The notes beneath the pieces were generated by a model, which was given only the letters and a program-made list of their open reading frames with translations, did no database searches and had not been told where the DNA came from. From NCBI GenBank assembly GCA_023511485.1, contig JAIMBH010000006.1, positions 22,206-86,205 on the forward strand: a stretch of 64,000 nt of DNA. The letters run 5' to 3'. Origin of the DNA: Bacillota bacterium (GTDB lineage: Bacteria > Actinomycetota > Aquicultoria > Aquicultorales > Aquicultoraceae). Of this stretch, positions 9,335-18,995 are shown piece by piece; within the stretch, counting starts at the first letter, position 1; every line of letters begins with the position of its first letter. Both the position numbers and the translations under genes were made by a program.

Positions 9335-9353
9335 TAAAGCCTTTTAGGCTTTA
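9335..9353 (+). other. Small hairpin before the RsbW-like gene
   Basis: TAAAGCC pairs with GGCTTTA around TTTTA, immediately upstream of the AGGGG ribosome site. It may affect translation of the next gene. The rest of 9103-9372 shows no recognisable element apart from a near-repeat, TCAAAGTCGGAAT / TCAAAGTTGGAAT. Confidence 0.3.
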
Positions 9354-9372
9354 CAGAAGGGGATTGAATCTT

Positions 9373-9855
9373 TTGCAAAAGCAAAGACTTAAAGGTAGGC
9401 AAAAGAAGTGTGCGGGTTGCGCACTGCATAAGAGCGAGAAAGAGATCGCCATAAGAAGCGAATCCGTAAACCTAGCCACAGTGAGAAATCATATTAGGGA
9501 AATAGGCGAAAGCTGCAATCTCAGTGAAAGACAAATCTTTGATCTTCAAGTCGCAGTCGGTGAGGCGACTGCAAATGCTATTGAACATGGATCTCCGGTT
9601 GGTCCCGATAACATTGTGCTGATTAAGGCACGCTGTGATGGCAAAGCTCTGGTCATAGTAGTCAAGGATCAGGGGAAGTTTAAGCGCCGTATGCCTGACC
9701 CTGGTATAGAACAAACCAACTTCCGAGGGCGTGGCATTCCGTTGATGCTTGCCCTTATGGATCGAGTCACCATTGATGAGGGCAAGGAAGGCACAAGCGT
9801 TATATTGATGAAAAAGATTGTCAACGATGATAGCAATGGCGTTGCTAACGAATAA
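9373..9855 (+). CDS. RsbW-like anti-sigma/serine kinase ATPase
   Basis: HATPase_c_2 (GHKL-fold) protein of about 160 residues. The N-box is VAVGEATANAIEHG, the G1 box is VVKDQGKF, and the lid and G2 region is FRGRGIPLMLALMD. Proteins of this type phosphorylate STAS antagonists and bind sigma factors, or act in partner-switch circuits. The N-terminal 30 residues are basic with two Cys. TTG 9373 has AGGGG 9 bases upstream; TTG 9364 is too close to it. A SpoIIE-type phosphatase at 23362 could belong to the same kind of circuit, but no STAS antagonist is in the window. It lies downstream of trpE, between the two T-box copies. Confidence 0.82.
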   Translation: MQKQRLKGRQKKCAGCALHKSEKEIAIRSESVNLATVRNHIREIGESCNLSERQIFDLQVAVGEATANAIEHGSPVGPDNIVLIKARCDGKALVIVVKDQGKFKRRMPDPGIEQTNFRGRGIPLMLALMDRVTIDEGKEGTSVILMKKIVNDDSNGVANE

Positions 9856-9859
9856 ATAA

Positions 9860-9886
9860 AAAGACCCGATTGACTATCGGGTCTTT
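9860..9886. terminator. Intrinsic terminator
   Basis: AAAGACCCGAT pairs with ATCGGGTCTTT, followed by TTATTT. It has A and T runs on both sides, so it can serve the RsbW-like gene on + and, in reverse, the convergent gene at 9955. Confidence 0.85.
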
Positions 9887-9954
9887 TTATTTATGGTGCG
9901 CTGGTTGCTTAGATCGTGCTCCTTGCTCTTTAGGCTACCTACTTATTCTCATCC

Positions 9955-10632
9955 TTAGAAACCTGCGGTTGAGCTCTCTGTTATTGTGCTGCTCGTCTCG
10001 ATTGTTCCACTGGTCTCTACCGTACCGCTGGTTTCAGCTGTACCTGTTGTTTCAGTGCCGCCCCCGGTATTATTACCAATATCGGTGTATACAGGGCCGA
10101 GGCCAAGCCATGAGGCGAATTTGTTCACAACGGTTTTTAGAGCATCTACTGCGCTGATCGTTCCATTGGCAATTTTTCTCTCAATATTTCGCATGATTTT
10201 GCTCATCGCTTTGGCAATACCCTTGCCCCTGTGCGTGCCACCATTGGCACTTTCGCTATCTTCAGCGCTCGCGTTAATTCTTTTGTTCTCTTTAATCTCT
10301 TTTATCTTTTTGTGCTCGTTTGCCTTCTCCTTGCCCCATGCTTTGTTCTCAGCAGTATCGCTATCGTTATTAGTGTCCTCTGCCTCTTTGATACCTTTTT
10401 CCTTGAACTCTTTGCTTTTCTCTTTCTTTTCTCTGTGCTTTATCCGGGCTGCGGCGTTATTGCCAGCGTTATCTGCTTCACTTTGCCCAATGTCCTCATT
10501 AGCATCTGCGTCCTGTTCGCTATAGACCTGTGTTTGAGATTGCCCGGAAAATCCCCGCTCGTTTTTTGCAAGTACAGTAGCAGGCGCTACAAGCATTGCT
10601 ACTATTAGTAGGGCCAAAAGTTTCTTTAACAT
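9955..10632 (-). CDS. Secreted, highly charged low-complexity protein
   Basis: 225 residues with a clear N-terminal signal peptide (MLKKLLALLIVAMLVAPATVLA, cleaved after A-L-A). A long Lys/Glu/Asp-rich central region rich in predicted helix follows. A short amphipathic segment comes around residues 140-175. The C-terminal tail is of repeated T-x-E-T-S-G-T units (about residues 190-220). AGGAGG precedes the ATG. I recognise no family. It is divergent from the sigma factor at 11006, so it may be a target of that sigma factor; this is inference. Confidence 0.75.
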   Translation of the reverse strand: MLKKLLALLIVAMLVAPATVLAKNERGFSGQSQTQVYSEQDADANEDIGQSEADNAGNNAAARIKHREKKEKSKEFKEKGIKEAEDTNNDSDTAENKAWGKEKANEHKKIKEIKENKRINASAEDSESANGGTHRGKGIAKAMSKIMRNIERKIANGTISAVDALKTVVNKFASWLGLGPVYTDIGNNTGGGTETTGTAETSGTVETSGTIETSSTITESSTAGF

Positions 10633-11005
10633 GTTTATTCCTCCTCATATTCAGAAATTTAACCTGATAAAGCAAGTTTTCGTACCAATTGCTTTTAAGG
10701 GATTTTTAATCCTTAAAAGCGTTTGCCGCAGCAGCTTTCAATATCTAAAACGGAGATAGTCTTTCGGAGTTACGGCTAAATTTAAAATTGCTTATAGATA
10801 TTCCTATTGTTAATTATCATGGCGGTAATTACCTTAGTTTTGGCCTGTTTGTGGTTTATATCGGAATAAAGTTAAAATAAAAAGAGTAATCTATAATCTA
10901 TAGAGCTGGCGCAAATTATTAAGTAAGAGCAAGCCGGTTCCTTTTCCTTTTGGGCGATATTTAGCGGTTTTGCGTTACCTTAGGATTGTTTTTCCGTTTA
11001 TATAA
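10633..11005. promoter_or_regulatory. Divergent regulatory region with a perfect 10-bp inverted repeat
   Basis: It separates the exported-protein gene (-) from the sigma gene (+). GCTTTTAAGG at 10691-10700 and CCTTAAAAGC at 10711-10720 form a perfect inverted repeat with a 10-nt loop, in the 5' leader of the minus gene. No U-tract follows on either strand, so an operator or leader hairpin is more likely than a terminator. The remaining AT-rich sequence shows no confident -35/-10 pair. Confidence 0.4.
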
Positions 11006-11584
11006 ATGAAAGCACTAGAGGCTATGGATAACAATGAGCATTTAAAACAGTTAGTAGAGCGAGCTAAGAATTACGATTCTGAGGCCTTTGGGCAACTGTA
11101 CGATATGTACTTTGACAAGGTGTTTGGATATGCCTACTACAAAGTAGGTAATCGTTATGAGGCTGAGGACATAGCTGAACAGGTGTTTTTGAGAGCCTTG
11201 GAGAGCATATCGGGGTTCGAATGGAGAGGTATTCCGTTTTCAGCCTGGCTGTTCAGGATAGCATCCAACCTGGTTGTCGACTACTACAGGTCAAACAAGT
11301 ACAAGATGGTTGACATTGGGGAGGAAGCAGACCTTGCGCTAGATGATAGTCACGACCCAGAGCACACGGTGCTGAAGGAATTGGACCGCAAAGAGGTTGT
11401 AAGTGCGATACGCAGTTTAACCGACGAGCAACAACAGGTGATTATCCTGCGATTTATCGTTGGGCTATCAAACGAAGAGGTTGCCAAGGCCATCAATAAA
11501 AATATTGGTGCGGTTAAGGCTCTGCAGCATCGGGCAATTGGGGCCCTAGGCAGAATACTGGATGGGATTAGCGATGAAGCCTAA
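11006..11584 (+). CDS. ECF-type RNA polymerase sigma factor
   Basis: 192 residues with only regions 2 and 4. Region 2 runs from about residue 25 to 95 and includes EAEDIAEQVFLRAL and PFSAWLFRIASNLVVDYYR. Region 4 is at about residues 130-185, with LTDEQQQVIILRFIVGLSNEEVAKAI and the helix-turn-helix NIGAVKALQHRAI. The start is ATG 11006; ATG 11024 is also possible. It overlaps the next gene, which encodes a DUF5667-like membrane protein, the usual partner of this kind of sigma factor. Confidence 0.9.
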   Translation: MKALEAMDNNEHLKQLVERAKNYDSEAFGQLYDMYFDKVFGYAYYKVGNRYEAEDIAEQVFLRALESISGFEWRGIPFSAWLFRIASNLVVDYYRSNKYKMVDIGEEADLALDDSHDPEHTVLKELDRKEVVSAIRSLTDEQQQVIILRFIVGLSNEEVAKAINKNIGAVKALQHRAIGALGRILDGISDEA

Positions 11585-12569
11585 CATTAATGAGATATTC
11601 GATAAGTGCATAGAGGCGATAGAGGGCGGGCAAAGTACGGTTGAGGATTGCTTGAGCACGTACTCTGAAATCCGGGCAGAACTCGAACCCATGTTAGCTG
11701 CTGTCATCAAGCTTAACAAAGCGGGCAGAATTGCACCTGATGCAAGGAGAAAACAGGATGCCAGGGCTAGGCTGATGGAAGCAGTAGAGCAGAAACGCTG
11801 GGAAGCAGGGGTCGAACGCAAAGCGGTGCCAACAGGCTTAAAGCGTTTATCCAAGTGGCGGACTGGGTTTGCCCGGCTGGTTGCAATTACGGCTATTTTT
11901 ATGCTATTAAGCGGCACAACGCTAGCTTTTGCGAGAGAAAGCATGCCTGGGAGCATTTTATATCCGGTTAAAATTGCATTTGAGAAGGCAAAAATTGGCC
12001 TGACAATGGATAGGGTTGCAAAGAGCAAACTTTATCTTAGCGCAGCGCAGGAGAGGATATCCGAGCTAAAGAGGCTTAAAGACGACGATGCGCATTACGA
12101 AGAGCTAGTAGCGGCTGTTGCTGAAAACATTCAAAAAGCTGGCCAGACTTGGGGCCGAGACCATTCGGAAGAATTTGAGGACGTCTTAGCAGATATGGCA
12201 GGTAAAAACAAAGAGGTCTTAAAAAACATACTCGATAAAGTACCACCAAGCGCGAAGCCTGCACTCGAGCGTGCCATTGAAAACTCAGAAAAAGCAAGCG
12301 AAAAACCAGGCAAAGTTGATAAGGATACGCAGGTAGATACCCCTGTGAAGCCAAAGACCGAGCAAAAACCAAAACGTGACAACGGTAATAAGAATAGTAA
12401 TAGTAACGGCAATAGAGGGCGTTCTTACGGTACGACACCTTCAACAAACCAGGAGCGCGAGAATTATCGGAATGATTCTTACGATAGAGATTCTGATGAA
12501 GAGGGCCTCAATAAAGAGGGTCAAGATAGAAGAACTGAAAGCTCGAATACCAAAGGTTATAAGATGTAA
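11574..12569 (+). CDS. DUF5667-like membrane protein, putative anti-sigma factor
   Basis: About 331 residues. The N-terminal 90 residues are soluble and helical (NEIFDKCIEAIEGG, with Glu/Arg-rich helices). One membrane segment follows (LVAITAIFMLLSGTTLAFA, about residues 105-125), then the DUF5667-type motif ARESMPGSILYPVKIAFEKAK with helices. The last 100 residues form a very charged Lys/Asn/Arg/Glu tail. The soluble N-terminus, single membrane segment and outside domain fit an anti-sigma factor for the overlapping sigma gene. ATG 11574 is chosen; ATG 11562 is also in frame. Confidence 0.72.
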   Translation: MKPNINEIFDKCIEAIEGGQSTVEDCLSTYSEIRAELEPMLAAVIKLNKAGRIAPDARRKQDARARLMEAVEQKRWEAGVERKAVPTGLKRLSKWRTGFARLVAITAIFMLLSGTTLAFARESMPGSILYPVKIAFEKAKIGLTMDRVAKSKLYLSAAQERISELKRLKDDDAHYEELVAAVAENIQKAGQTWGRDHSEEFEDVLADMAGKNKEVLKNILDKVPPSAKPALERAIENSEKASEKPGKVDKDTQVDTPVKPKTEQKPKRDNGNKNSNSNGNRGRSYGTTPSTNQERENYRNDSYDRDSDEEGLNKEGQDRRTESSNTKGYKM

Positions 12570-12635
12570 GATGCCATCTACCCTGCCTCCCCCATCGAGC
12601 GTTATATTTTCTATTTCTCGGGCAGTGAATTATTC

Positions 12636-12660
12636 AATGCCGCTACCAGGTAGCGGCATT
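12636..12660. other. Near-perfect 25-nt palindrome
   Basis: AATGCCGCTACC and GGTAGCGGCATT are perfect reverse complements around a single A. No T-tract follows, so it is either a Rho-type or processing hairpin ending the sigma operon, or a protein-binding site. It lies 55 bp before repeat copy 2. Confidence 0.5.
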
Positions 12661-12715
12661 GGCATGTTTGGAGCCAGGGCAAAGGCTAAAATATCCAAAA
12701 TAATACCAAGATAAT

Positions 12716-13255
12716 AAATTGACACCCCTTCCCCCATGTGATAACCTGATACTAAATAAATAGCTTAAAGCCATAGATGGGGAAAGTAGGCTAGAGAAGA
12801 AGGTAATAAGCGAGCCGGGTTTGGTGAAAGCCGGTACCGGAAGACTAGCTGAGTGGGCCCCGGAGGCGCAAGGGCGAAATTAGAAATTAGAAAGTAAAAG
12901 CTAATATCTAAGAGTAGTCCTGCCGGAGTCTTCACCGTTAAAAGAAGAGGGATATAAATAGCCTTAAAAGCTATCGTATCCTAAAAGAGGCAGAGTAAAA
13001 GATGTTAGAGATTGTTTTTAGATTCTAATATCTGGTCTCTGTAAAGTTGGGTGGCACCACGAGAGAGATAACCCTCGTCCCATGATAGGGATTTGAGGGT
13101 TTTTTTATTTTTATAACTTTTTAGCTATCAGCAGTTAGCTAAAGAAGAATAAAAACTAATAGCTGCGAGCTGAAAGCTGAGAGCTAGTAGCTAATAGAGA
13201 AAATAGAGCGTTATTAATTAAAAATGACCGATATAAAACAGGCGGAGGATTAGCA
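12716..13255 (+). repeat. 540-bp perfect direct repeat, copy 2 (T-box leader)
   Basis: Same sequence as 7088-7627, offset 5628, with no difference found. It carries the promoter (12719-12747), the full T-box and the GGCGGAGG ribosome site, here used by trpG. Recombination between the copies would excise a 5,628-bp circle carrying trpE and four unrelated genes. Confidence 0.95.
12754..13107 (+). promoter_or_regulatory. Tryptophan T-box riboswitch, copy 2
   Basis: Identical to the trpE leader. The UGG specifier is at 12854-12856, the T-box GGTGGCACCACG at 13050-13061, and the terminator stem at 13070-13076 with 13095-13101 followed by T7. It controls trpG-D-C-trpB2-F-S-B-A, so both halves of the pathway answer to uncharged tRNA-Trp in the same way. 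Confidence 0.92.
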
Positions 13256-13256
13256 A

Positions 13257-13847
13257 ATGATCGTTATGATCGATAACTACGATTCATTTACGTTTAATTT
13301 GGTGCAGTATCTCTCGGAGATGGGCGAGAGGCTTATGGTTTTTAGAAATGATGAAGTGTCGGTCAAAGATGTTATAGCGATGCAGCCGGATAAGATTGTA
13401 ATATCACCAGGTCCAGGAAGACCTGATGATGCTGGCATCTCGGTTGATTTGATAAAGGAAGCGGCAGGAAAAGTGCCAGTGCTTGGTGTGTGCCTTGGCC
13501 ACCAGTCTATAGGGCAGGCTTTTGGTGGAAGAATTGTACATGCCGGTACATTGGTTCACGGCAAAACATCGCAAATATACCATGACAGAAAAACAATATT
13601 CCAAGACATACCAAACCCGTTTGTTGCAACGCGGTACCATTCGCTGGTGATCGAGAGAGAATCGCTTCCTGCATGCCTTGAGATATCGGCAGAGACGCAG
13701 GATGGCTTGATAATGGCAATAAGGCATCGCGAGCTGCCTATCGAGGGCGTCCAGTTCCATCCTGAATCAATACTTACAAAAGAGGGAAAGGCGATTCTAA
13801 GGAATTTCTTAAAAACAAACCAGCCAAAGAGGGTGGCTATCGGATAG
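13257..13847 (+). CDS. trpG: Anthranilate synthase component II (glutaminase)
   Basis: Class I glutamine amidotransferase that feeds ammonia to TrpE. The nucleophile Cys is in [17 protein letters not shown], and the catalytic His-Glu pair is in [13 protein letters not shown]. It has 196 residues, a stand-alone form. The ATG follows GGCGGAGG from repeat copy 2. It may also serve folate synthesis as PabA, since no separate pabA is visible. Confidence 0.95.
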   Translation: MIVMIDNYDSFTFNLVQYLSEMGERLMVFRNDEVSVKDVIAMQPDKIVISPGPGRPDDAGISVDLIKEAAGKVPVLGVCLGHQSIGQAFGGRIVHAGTLVHGKTSQIYHDRKTIFQDIPNPFVATRYHSLVIERESLPACLEISAETQDGLIMAIRHRELPIEGVQFHPESILTKEGKAILRNFLKTNQPKRVAIG

Positions 13848-13864
13848 GAGTGAGGAGGAAGGGT

Positions 13865-14896
13865 ATGATAACTCAAGCTATACAAACGGTTATTGAAAAT
13901 AAGCACCTGACGATGGAAGAGGCAGAGCGCGTAATGGATGTCATAATGAGCGGGGACGCTACGCCAGCTCAAATAGCTTCGCTCATAACCGCTTTGAGAA
14001 TGAAAGGCGAAACGGTTGATGAAATTTCCGGTTTTGCAAAAACTATGCGTGAAAAAGCTAGCCGGATAAGTCCGGAAGTTGTGGATATTGTAGACACCTG
14101 CGGCACAGGCGGTGATCAGCTGCACACGTTTAACATCTCAACAACCTCAGCTTTTGTCGTAGCGGGAGCCGGGGTACCTGTAGCAAAACATGGCAATCGT
14201 TCGGTGTCGAGCAAAAGCGGAAGCGCCGATGTTCTAGAGGCATTAGGAGTGCGCATTGACCTGCCCCCCGAAGATGTAAAAAGCTGTATCGAGGAGATTG
14301 GTATTGGGTTTATGTTTGCCCCCAACTTTCATAGCGCAATGAAACATGCGATCGGCCCAAGGCGTGAGATCGGTGTGCGCACTGTATTTAATATTCTTGG
14401 CCCACTAACCAATCCCGCTAATGCGACAGCCCAGCTTTTGGGCGTATATGACCCTTCCTTAACTGCAGTTATGGCTCTTGTACTTGGAAACCTTGGTGTA
14501 AAACACGCTCTTGTCGTTCATGGTGATGGTGGGCTTGATGAACTGTCAAACACGGGCGAGAGTATAATCGCCGAGCTAAAAGATGGTCAGGTTAACACTT
14601 ATACCATTAAACCTGAAGATTGCGGGGTTAGTCGCGCAACTATCGAGGATTTGAAAGGCGGAACAGCAAAGGAGAATGCGGCAATAACACTCGACATCTT
14701 AAGAGGCGAAAAAGGTCCGAAAAGAGACATTGTTTTGATGAATGCGGCGGCCGCGCTTATAGCAGCCGATAGGGCCGTGTCCTTTAAAGATGGGATGAAG
14801 AAAGCGGCAGAATCAATTGATAGCGGCAGCGCACTTGCCAAACTAGAGGCCCTGCGTAATTTCAAAGTAAAACCTGGCGTAGAAGAACTAAAATGA
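13865..14896 (+). CDS. trpD: Anthranilate phosphoribosyltransferase
   Basis: Transfers phosphoribose from PRPP to anthranilate. The motifs are DTCGTGGD, the PRPP loop [21 protein letters not shown], and [24 protein letters not shown] 13865 (343 residues) is chosen over GTG 13850 because AGGAGG at 13853-13858 is 6 bases upstream of it. It overlaps trpC by 4 bases (ATGA). Confidence 0.96.
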   Translation: MITQAIQTVIENKHLTMEEAERVMDVIMSGDATPAQIASLITALRMKGETVDEISGFAKTMREKASRISPEVVDIVDTCGTGGDQLHTFNISTTSAFVVAGAGVPVAKHGNRSVSSKSGSADVLEALGVRIDLPPEDVKSCIEEIGIGFMFAPNFHSAMKHAIGPRREIGVRTVFNILGPLTNPANATAQLLGVYDPSLTAVMALVLGNLGVKHALVVHGDGGLDELSNTGESIIAELKDGQVNTYTIKPEDCGVSRATIEDLKGGTAKENAAITLDILRGEKGPKRDIVLMNAAAALIAADRAVSFKDGMKKAAESIDSGSALAKLEALRNFKVKPGVEELK

Positions 14897-15690
14897 TACT
14901 TGACCAAATCGTTGCCGACAAGAAAATATACGTTGAAGAGGCCAAAACAAAAAGGTCCGTTGAGGCATTGATATCCGCAAGCAGGGATAACAAGCGCAGT
15001 CTTATTGGTTCTATAAAGGCGCGAAAGCCGGCTATTATAGCGGAGATTAAGAAGCGCTCACCTTCAGGCGGAGAGATGAATTCGGGCTATGGTCTGGCTG
15101 AACTTGCCTCGATATATGAAGCCAACGGTGCCGCAGGCATATCGGTCTTAACCGACGAGAAATATTTTGGCGGCAAACCTGAGGATATGCTTAAAGTAAG
15201 GGAGGTGGTATCGCTCCCTATTCTGCGGAAGGATTTTATCATTGATGAGTACCAGATCTATGAGGCTAAGGCCTTTGGAGCTGATGCTATACTTCTGATA
15301 ACTGCAATTCTTGATGATGGCACGATTGATCGGTTTATCACTCTTGCGCACGAGTTAGGACTTGAGGTCTTGCTTGAATCCCACACCGAGGATGAAATCA
15401 GGCGGTCGGTAACTACCGGGACCAAGCTGCTGGGGATAAATAACCGCAACCTGCATACGCTGCAAACCGATTTAAGAACTTCTGTTGATTTACTGAGGTT
15501 TATCCCGGATGATAGGATTGCAATAAGCGAGAGCGGTATTTCGAGCAGTTCAGATATCAGGAGACTATTTGATGCTGGAGCCGACGGATTTCTAATTGGG
15601 GAGGCGCTATTAAAAAGCGGCAACCCAGGCCGGCAATTGGCCGAGTTTATTAGCGGGGTTCAGGATATAGAGGTCAGTAGCCGGGATTAA
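14893..15690 (+). CDS. trpC: Indole-3-glycerol phosphate synthase
   Basis: Barrel enzyme that closes the indole ring from CdRP. The catalytic Lys and Glu residues are visible in [25 protein letters not shown], and [14 protein letters not shown] with SESGISS. It has 265 residues and is the separate form, not fused to TrpF. The start overlaps the trpD stop. Confidence 0.96.
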   Translation: MILDQIVADKKIYVEEAKTKRSVEALISASRDNKRSLIGSIKARKPAIIAEIKKRSPSGGEMNSGYGLAELASIYEANGAAGISVLTDEKYFGGKPEDMLKVREVVSLPILRKDFIIDEYQIYEAKAFGADAILLITAILDDGTIDRFITLAHELGLEVLLESHTEDEIRRSVTTGTKLLGINNRNLHTLQTDLRTSVDLLRFIPDDRIAISESGISSSSDIRRLFDAGADGFLIGEALLKSGNPGRQLAEFISGVQDIEVSSRD

Positions 15691-15772
15691 TAGACTTAAC
15701 AACTAGTAACTTGGCAGCTAAAGCTAAAAACTTAATGGATAAGTTTTAAATAAAACAAAGGAGTGAATCGAT

Positions 15773-17107
15773 TTGGAAACAACAAAATTTATTCTAAGCG
15801 AAAAGGAGATGCCTACCGCGTGGTATAACATCCTGGCCGATCTGCCTTATCCACCGGAGCCTTATCTTCACCCGGTGACGAAAGAGCCGATTGGTCCAGA
15901 TGATTTGGCCCCGCTTTTCCCGATGGCACTGATTGCCCAGGAGGTCAGCACCGAGCGGTATATCGAGATTCCGGATGAGGTGCTCGCTGTCTATAATCTC
16001 TATAGACCGGGAACATTATTTAGAGCACGCAGGCTTGAGAAAATACTCGATACTCCTGCAAAGATCTACTACAAATACGAAGGCGGAAATGCAACAGGTA
16101 GTCACAAGCCAAATACAGCTATCGCGCAGGCGTATTATAACAAACAGGAAGGTATAAAGAGACTTACAACCGAGACTGGCGCGGGCCAATGGGGCAGTGC
16201 GCTATCGATGGCGTGCAGTTTCTTCGGCATGGAATGCGTGGTTTATATGGTTAAAGTGAGCTACAACCAAAAACCATATCGGCGTTCATTGATGGAGGTC
16301 TATGGCGCGACGGTTTACGCAAGCCCGACAACTAATACTCAGGCGGGACGTAAGATACTTGAGGCCGATCCGGATTCCCCCGGTAGCTTGGGTATTGCAA
16401 TTAGCGAGGCGGTTGAGGAGGCCGCAACGAGAGACGATACCCATTATTCTTTGGGAAGTGTACTAAACCATGTGCTCTTGCACCAAACGGTTATAGGTCT
16501 TGAGGCCAAGAAACAGATGGAAATGGCCGGAGATTATCCGGACATTATTATCGGATGTTGTGGAGGCGGCAGTAATTTTGCTGGACTTACCTTCCCATTC
16601 CTTCAGGATAAATTCGCCGGCAGGGATATGAGGGTGATTGCTGTAGAACCAAAAGCTTGCCCAACCTTGACAGAGGGTGAATACAGATACGATTTTGGCG
16701 ACACCGCCGGTATGACACCGCTTACCAAAATGTATACGCTTGGGCACGATTTTGTTCCAGCCGGCATTCATGCAGGTGGTTTGAGATACCATGGTGACTC
16801 GCCCATTGTAAGCTTATTGTACGAGAAGGGTGTAATCGAAGCGGTTGCATATCACCAGACAAGTGTGTTTGAGGCCGCGCTTCAATTTGCAAGAGCAGAA
16901 GGGATTGTACCGGCACCTGAGAGCTCGCATGCAATCCGTGCTGCTATCGACGAAGCCCTGAAGGCTAAAGAAGCTGGTGAGGAAAAGGTAATTCTCTTCG
17001 GTCTGAGCGGAAACGGTTACTTTGATATGACGGCTTACGATAGCTATCTAAAGGAAGGACTCAAAGACTACGATTTCGCGCTCGCCTGCAGCGAAGAAGA
17101 TAGATAA
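15773..17107 (+). CDS. TrpB2-type tryptophan synthase beta-like enzyme
   Basis: 444-residue PLP enzyme of the TrpB2 class, which uses indole and L-serine and usually lacks the TrpA-contact elements of TrpB1. The PLP Lys is in [18 protein letters not shown]. The phosphate-binding loop is [11 protein letters not shown], and [15 protein letters not shown] is also typical. TTG 15773 follows AAAGGAG. A second, canonical trpB at 18996 in the same operon pairs with trpA. TrpB2 may salvage free indole; this is inference from the family. Confidence 0.93.
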   Translation: METTKFILSEKEMPTAWYNILADLPYPPEPYLHPVTKEPIGPDDLAPLFPMALIAQEVSTERYIEIPDEVLAVYNLYRPGTLFRARRLEKILDTPAKIYYKYEGGNATGSHKPNTAIAQAYYNKQEGIKRLTTETGAGQWGSALSMACSFFGMECVVYMVKVSYNQKPYRRSLMEVYGATVYASPTTNTQAGRKILEADPDSPGSLGIAISEAVEEAATRDDTHYSLGSVLNHVLLHQTVIGLEAKKQMEMAGDYPDIIIGCCGGGSNFAGLTFPFLQDKFAGRDMRVIAVEPKACPTLTEGEYRYDFGDTAGMTPLTKMYTLGHDFVPAGIHAGGLRYHGDSPIVSLLYEKGVIEAVAYHQTSVFEAALQFARAEGIVPAPESSHAIRAAIDEALKAKEAGEEKVILFGLSGNGYFDMTAYDSYLKEGLKDYDFALACSEEDR

Positions 17108-17156
17108 AGCGCTACGAGACCGGGAGACCGGGCAGTGTAAGGAGCAAGGCAATAAA

Positions 17157-17813
17157 TTGGTAAAAGTAAAAATATGCGGTATCACCAACATAGAAGATGC
17201 CCTTATAGCCGTGGATTTGGGAGCAGATGCTCTTGGATTTGTCTTTGCAGAAAGCCCACGGAAGGTCACTCCCGAACAGGCTGCTAAGATTATTGGCGAG
17301 CTACCGCCGTTTGTGACGACGGTTGGGGTTTTTGTTAACCGTCCCTATGACGAGGTCAAAATGATAGCCGATTTTTGTGGGTTAGATGCTTTGCAGTTTC
17401 ATGGTGAGGAAAATACGTCGTATTGCCGGCTATTCAACCAAAAGGTTATTAAAGCTTTTAGAATGCGCAACTATACCGAAATTGAAGAGTGGATATTTCA
17501 GGAGAACGAGTACGAGGCAAATACATTACTGGATCCAACTAGCAACGTTGTGGCCTTCCTGGTTGATGCGTATGCACGGGGCAAGCATGGTGGAACCGGA
17601 ATTCATCTTAACTGGGATCTGGTTCGGAACTTGGAATCAAGAAAGCCATTGATTCTTGCCGGAGGTCTAAACCACAAAAATGTTGCACTTGCCATAAAGG
17701 TTGTAAAACCGTATGCAGTTGATGTTAGTAGTGGAGTTGAATTAAAACCGGGTAAAAAGGATAGGTACAAGTTGCGTGAATTCATGAAAGTTGTTAAGGA
17801 ATGCGATAGATAG
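17157..17813 (+). CDS. trpF: Phosphoribosylanthranilate isomerase
   Basis: Barrel isomerase acting between TrpD and TrpC. The catalytic Cys is in KVKICGITNIEDA, the catalytic Asp is in LVDAYARGKHGGTG, and phosphate-binding elements are LAGGLNHKNV and AVDVSSGVE. It has 218 residues. TTG 17157 follows AAGGAG. Its presence means the HisA here need not be bifunctional. Confidence 0.95.
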   Translation: MVKVKICGITNIEDALIAVDLGADALGFVFAESPRKVTPEQAAKIIGELPPFVTTVGVFVNRPYDEVKMIADFCGLDALQFHGEENTSYCRLFNQKVIKAFRMRNYTEIEEWIFQENEYEANTLLDPTSNVVAFLVDAYARGKHGGTGIHLNWDLVRNLESRKPLILAGGLNHKNVALAIKVVKPYAVDVSSGVELKPGKKDRYKLREFMKVVKECDR

Positions 17814-17929
17814 CAGCGCGTACTGCAAGAAGTGCTAGAAGCTAATGTAATGTAATGATTGGGGGCCGGATAAGCTGAGCGCAAAATGCTTCTAAAAACA
17901 GGCAAATTGGCTTTCAGCTGTAAATAATC

Positions 17930-18922
17930 ATGAGAGAGCGGTATTTTAGCGGGATACAGCCCACAGGGGCGTTACATATCGGCAATTACCTTGGGGCTAT
18001 CAAGAGCTGGATTGACCTGCAGGATAACTATGAGGGAATATTTGGCATAGTTGATTACCACGCCATAACCGAGCCATATAAACCGGAGGACATGGCAAGA
18101 AGGGTTATCGACGCGGCTCTCGATTATCTGGCGGCTGGACTTGACCCAAACAAAAGCATAATTATGATACAGTCCCTGGTTCCCGAACATACCGAGATGG
18201 CCTGGCTGTTAAACACAGTGACTCCGGTCTCATGGGTTGAGAGAGTGCCGACCTATAAGGAGAAAGCCAAGCGGCTTCGCGTGAGCGTAAATATGGGGCT
18301 TTTAAGTTATCCAGTTTTGATGGCGGCCGATATTGTGCTGTACAAGAGCACAATAGTGCCGGTAGGCGAGGATCAGATTCCGCACCTGGAACTAGCAAGA
18401 GAGATCGTAAGGGCTTTTAACAGTAAGTTTGGAGATATCTTCCCTGAGCCGGTACCCTATTTAGGCACAGGATCGAAAATAATGTCGCTTACTGAGCCAA
18501 CCAAGAAGATGAGCAAGAGTCTTGGCCCGCAAAACTACATAGCAATAGCCGATCCTCCTGATGTCATCCGCGCAAAATTAGCAAAGGCAGTAACCGATAT
18601 AGGGCCGAGGGGCGAAGAGATGAGCCCTGGAGTAAAAAATCTGTTCCAGTTGATGAAAATCTTCTCGTCGGAGGCGACATACAAGCATTTCATGGGGCTG
18701 TATGAGGAGGGGAAAATCCGCTACTTCGATATGAAAGAGAAGCTGGCGGATGACGTAATTAGCGCTCTTGGACCGATAAGAGATCGCAGGCAGGAGTTAG
18801 CACTAAGGCCGGATTACGTAAGAGACCTCCTAATTGAGGGAAGCCGAAAAGCAAGAGAGATTGCCAGACAAACCCTTTTAGAGGCAAAGACTAACATGGG
18901 TCTGAATTATTATATGGACTAA
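17930..18922 (+). CDS. trpS: Tryptophanyl-tRNA synthetase
   Basis: Class I synthetase charging tRNA-Trp. The HIGH motif is [13 protein letters not shown], the KMSKS motif is KKMSKSLG, and [13 protein letters not shown] is typical of TrpRS. It has 330 residues. It lies inside the trp operon, downstream of a T-box that senses uncharged tRNA-Trp, so synthetase and biosynthesis share one signal. The start is ATG 17930, with no strong ribosome site. Confidence 0.96.
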   Translation: MRERYFSGIQPTGALHIGNYLGAIKSWIDLQDNYEGIFGIVDYHAITEPYKPEDMARRVIDAALDYLAAGLDPNKSIIMIQSLVPEHTEMAWLLNTVTPVSWVERVPTYKEKAKRLRVSVNMGLLSYPVLMAADIVLYKSTIVPVGEDQIPHLELAREIVRAFNSKFGDIFPEPVPYLGTGSKIMSLTEPTKKMSKSLGPQNYIAIADPPDVIRAKLAKAVTDIGPRGEEMSPGVKNLFQLMKIFSSEATYKHFMGLYEEGKIRYFDMKEKLADDVISALGPIRDRRQELALRPDYVRDLLIEGSRKAREIARQTLLEAKTNMGLNYYMD

Positions 18923-18995
18923 AACACTGCATTGCGAGTTATCAGCCAGGAACCCAAAGCTAAGTAATATAGAGCTAAATTTAAGGAGTAAAGCG

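Noticed and set aside
9986..10608. Leu/Val-rich + strand frames opposite the exported protein
   Set aside because: They are the complement of the low-complexity charged gene on the minus strand, which has a proper signal peptide and ribosome site.
12376..12714. 112-codon + strand frame overlapping the anti-sigma gene end
   Set aside because: It lies in another frame of the low-complexity tail, has no ribosome site and no recognisable domain.
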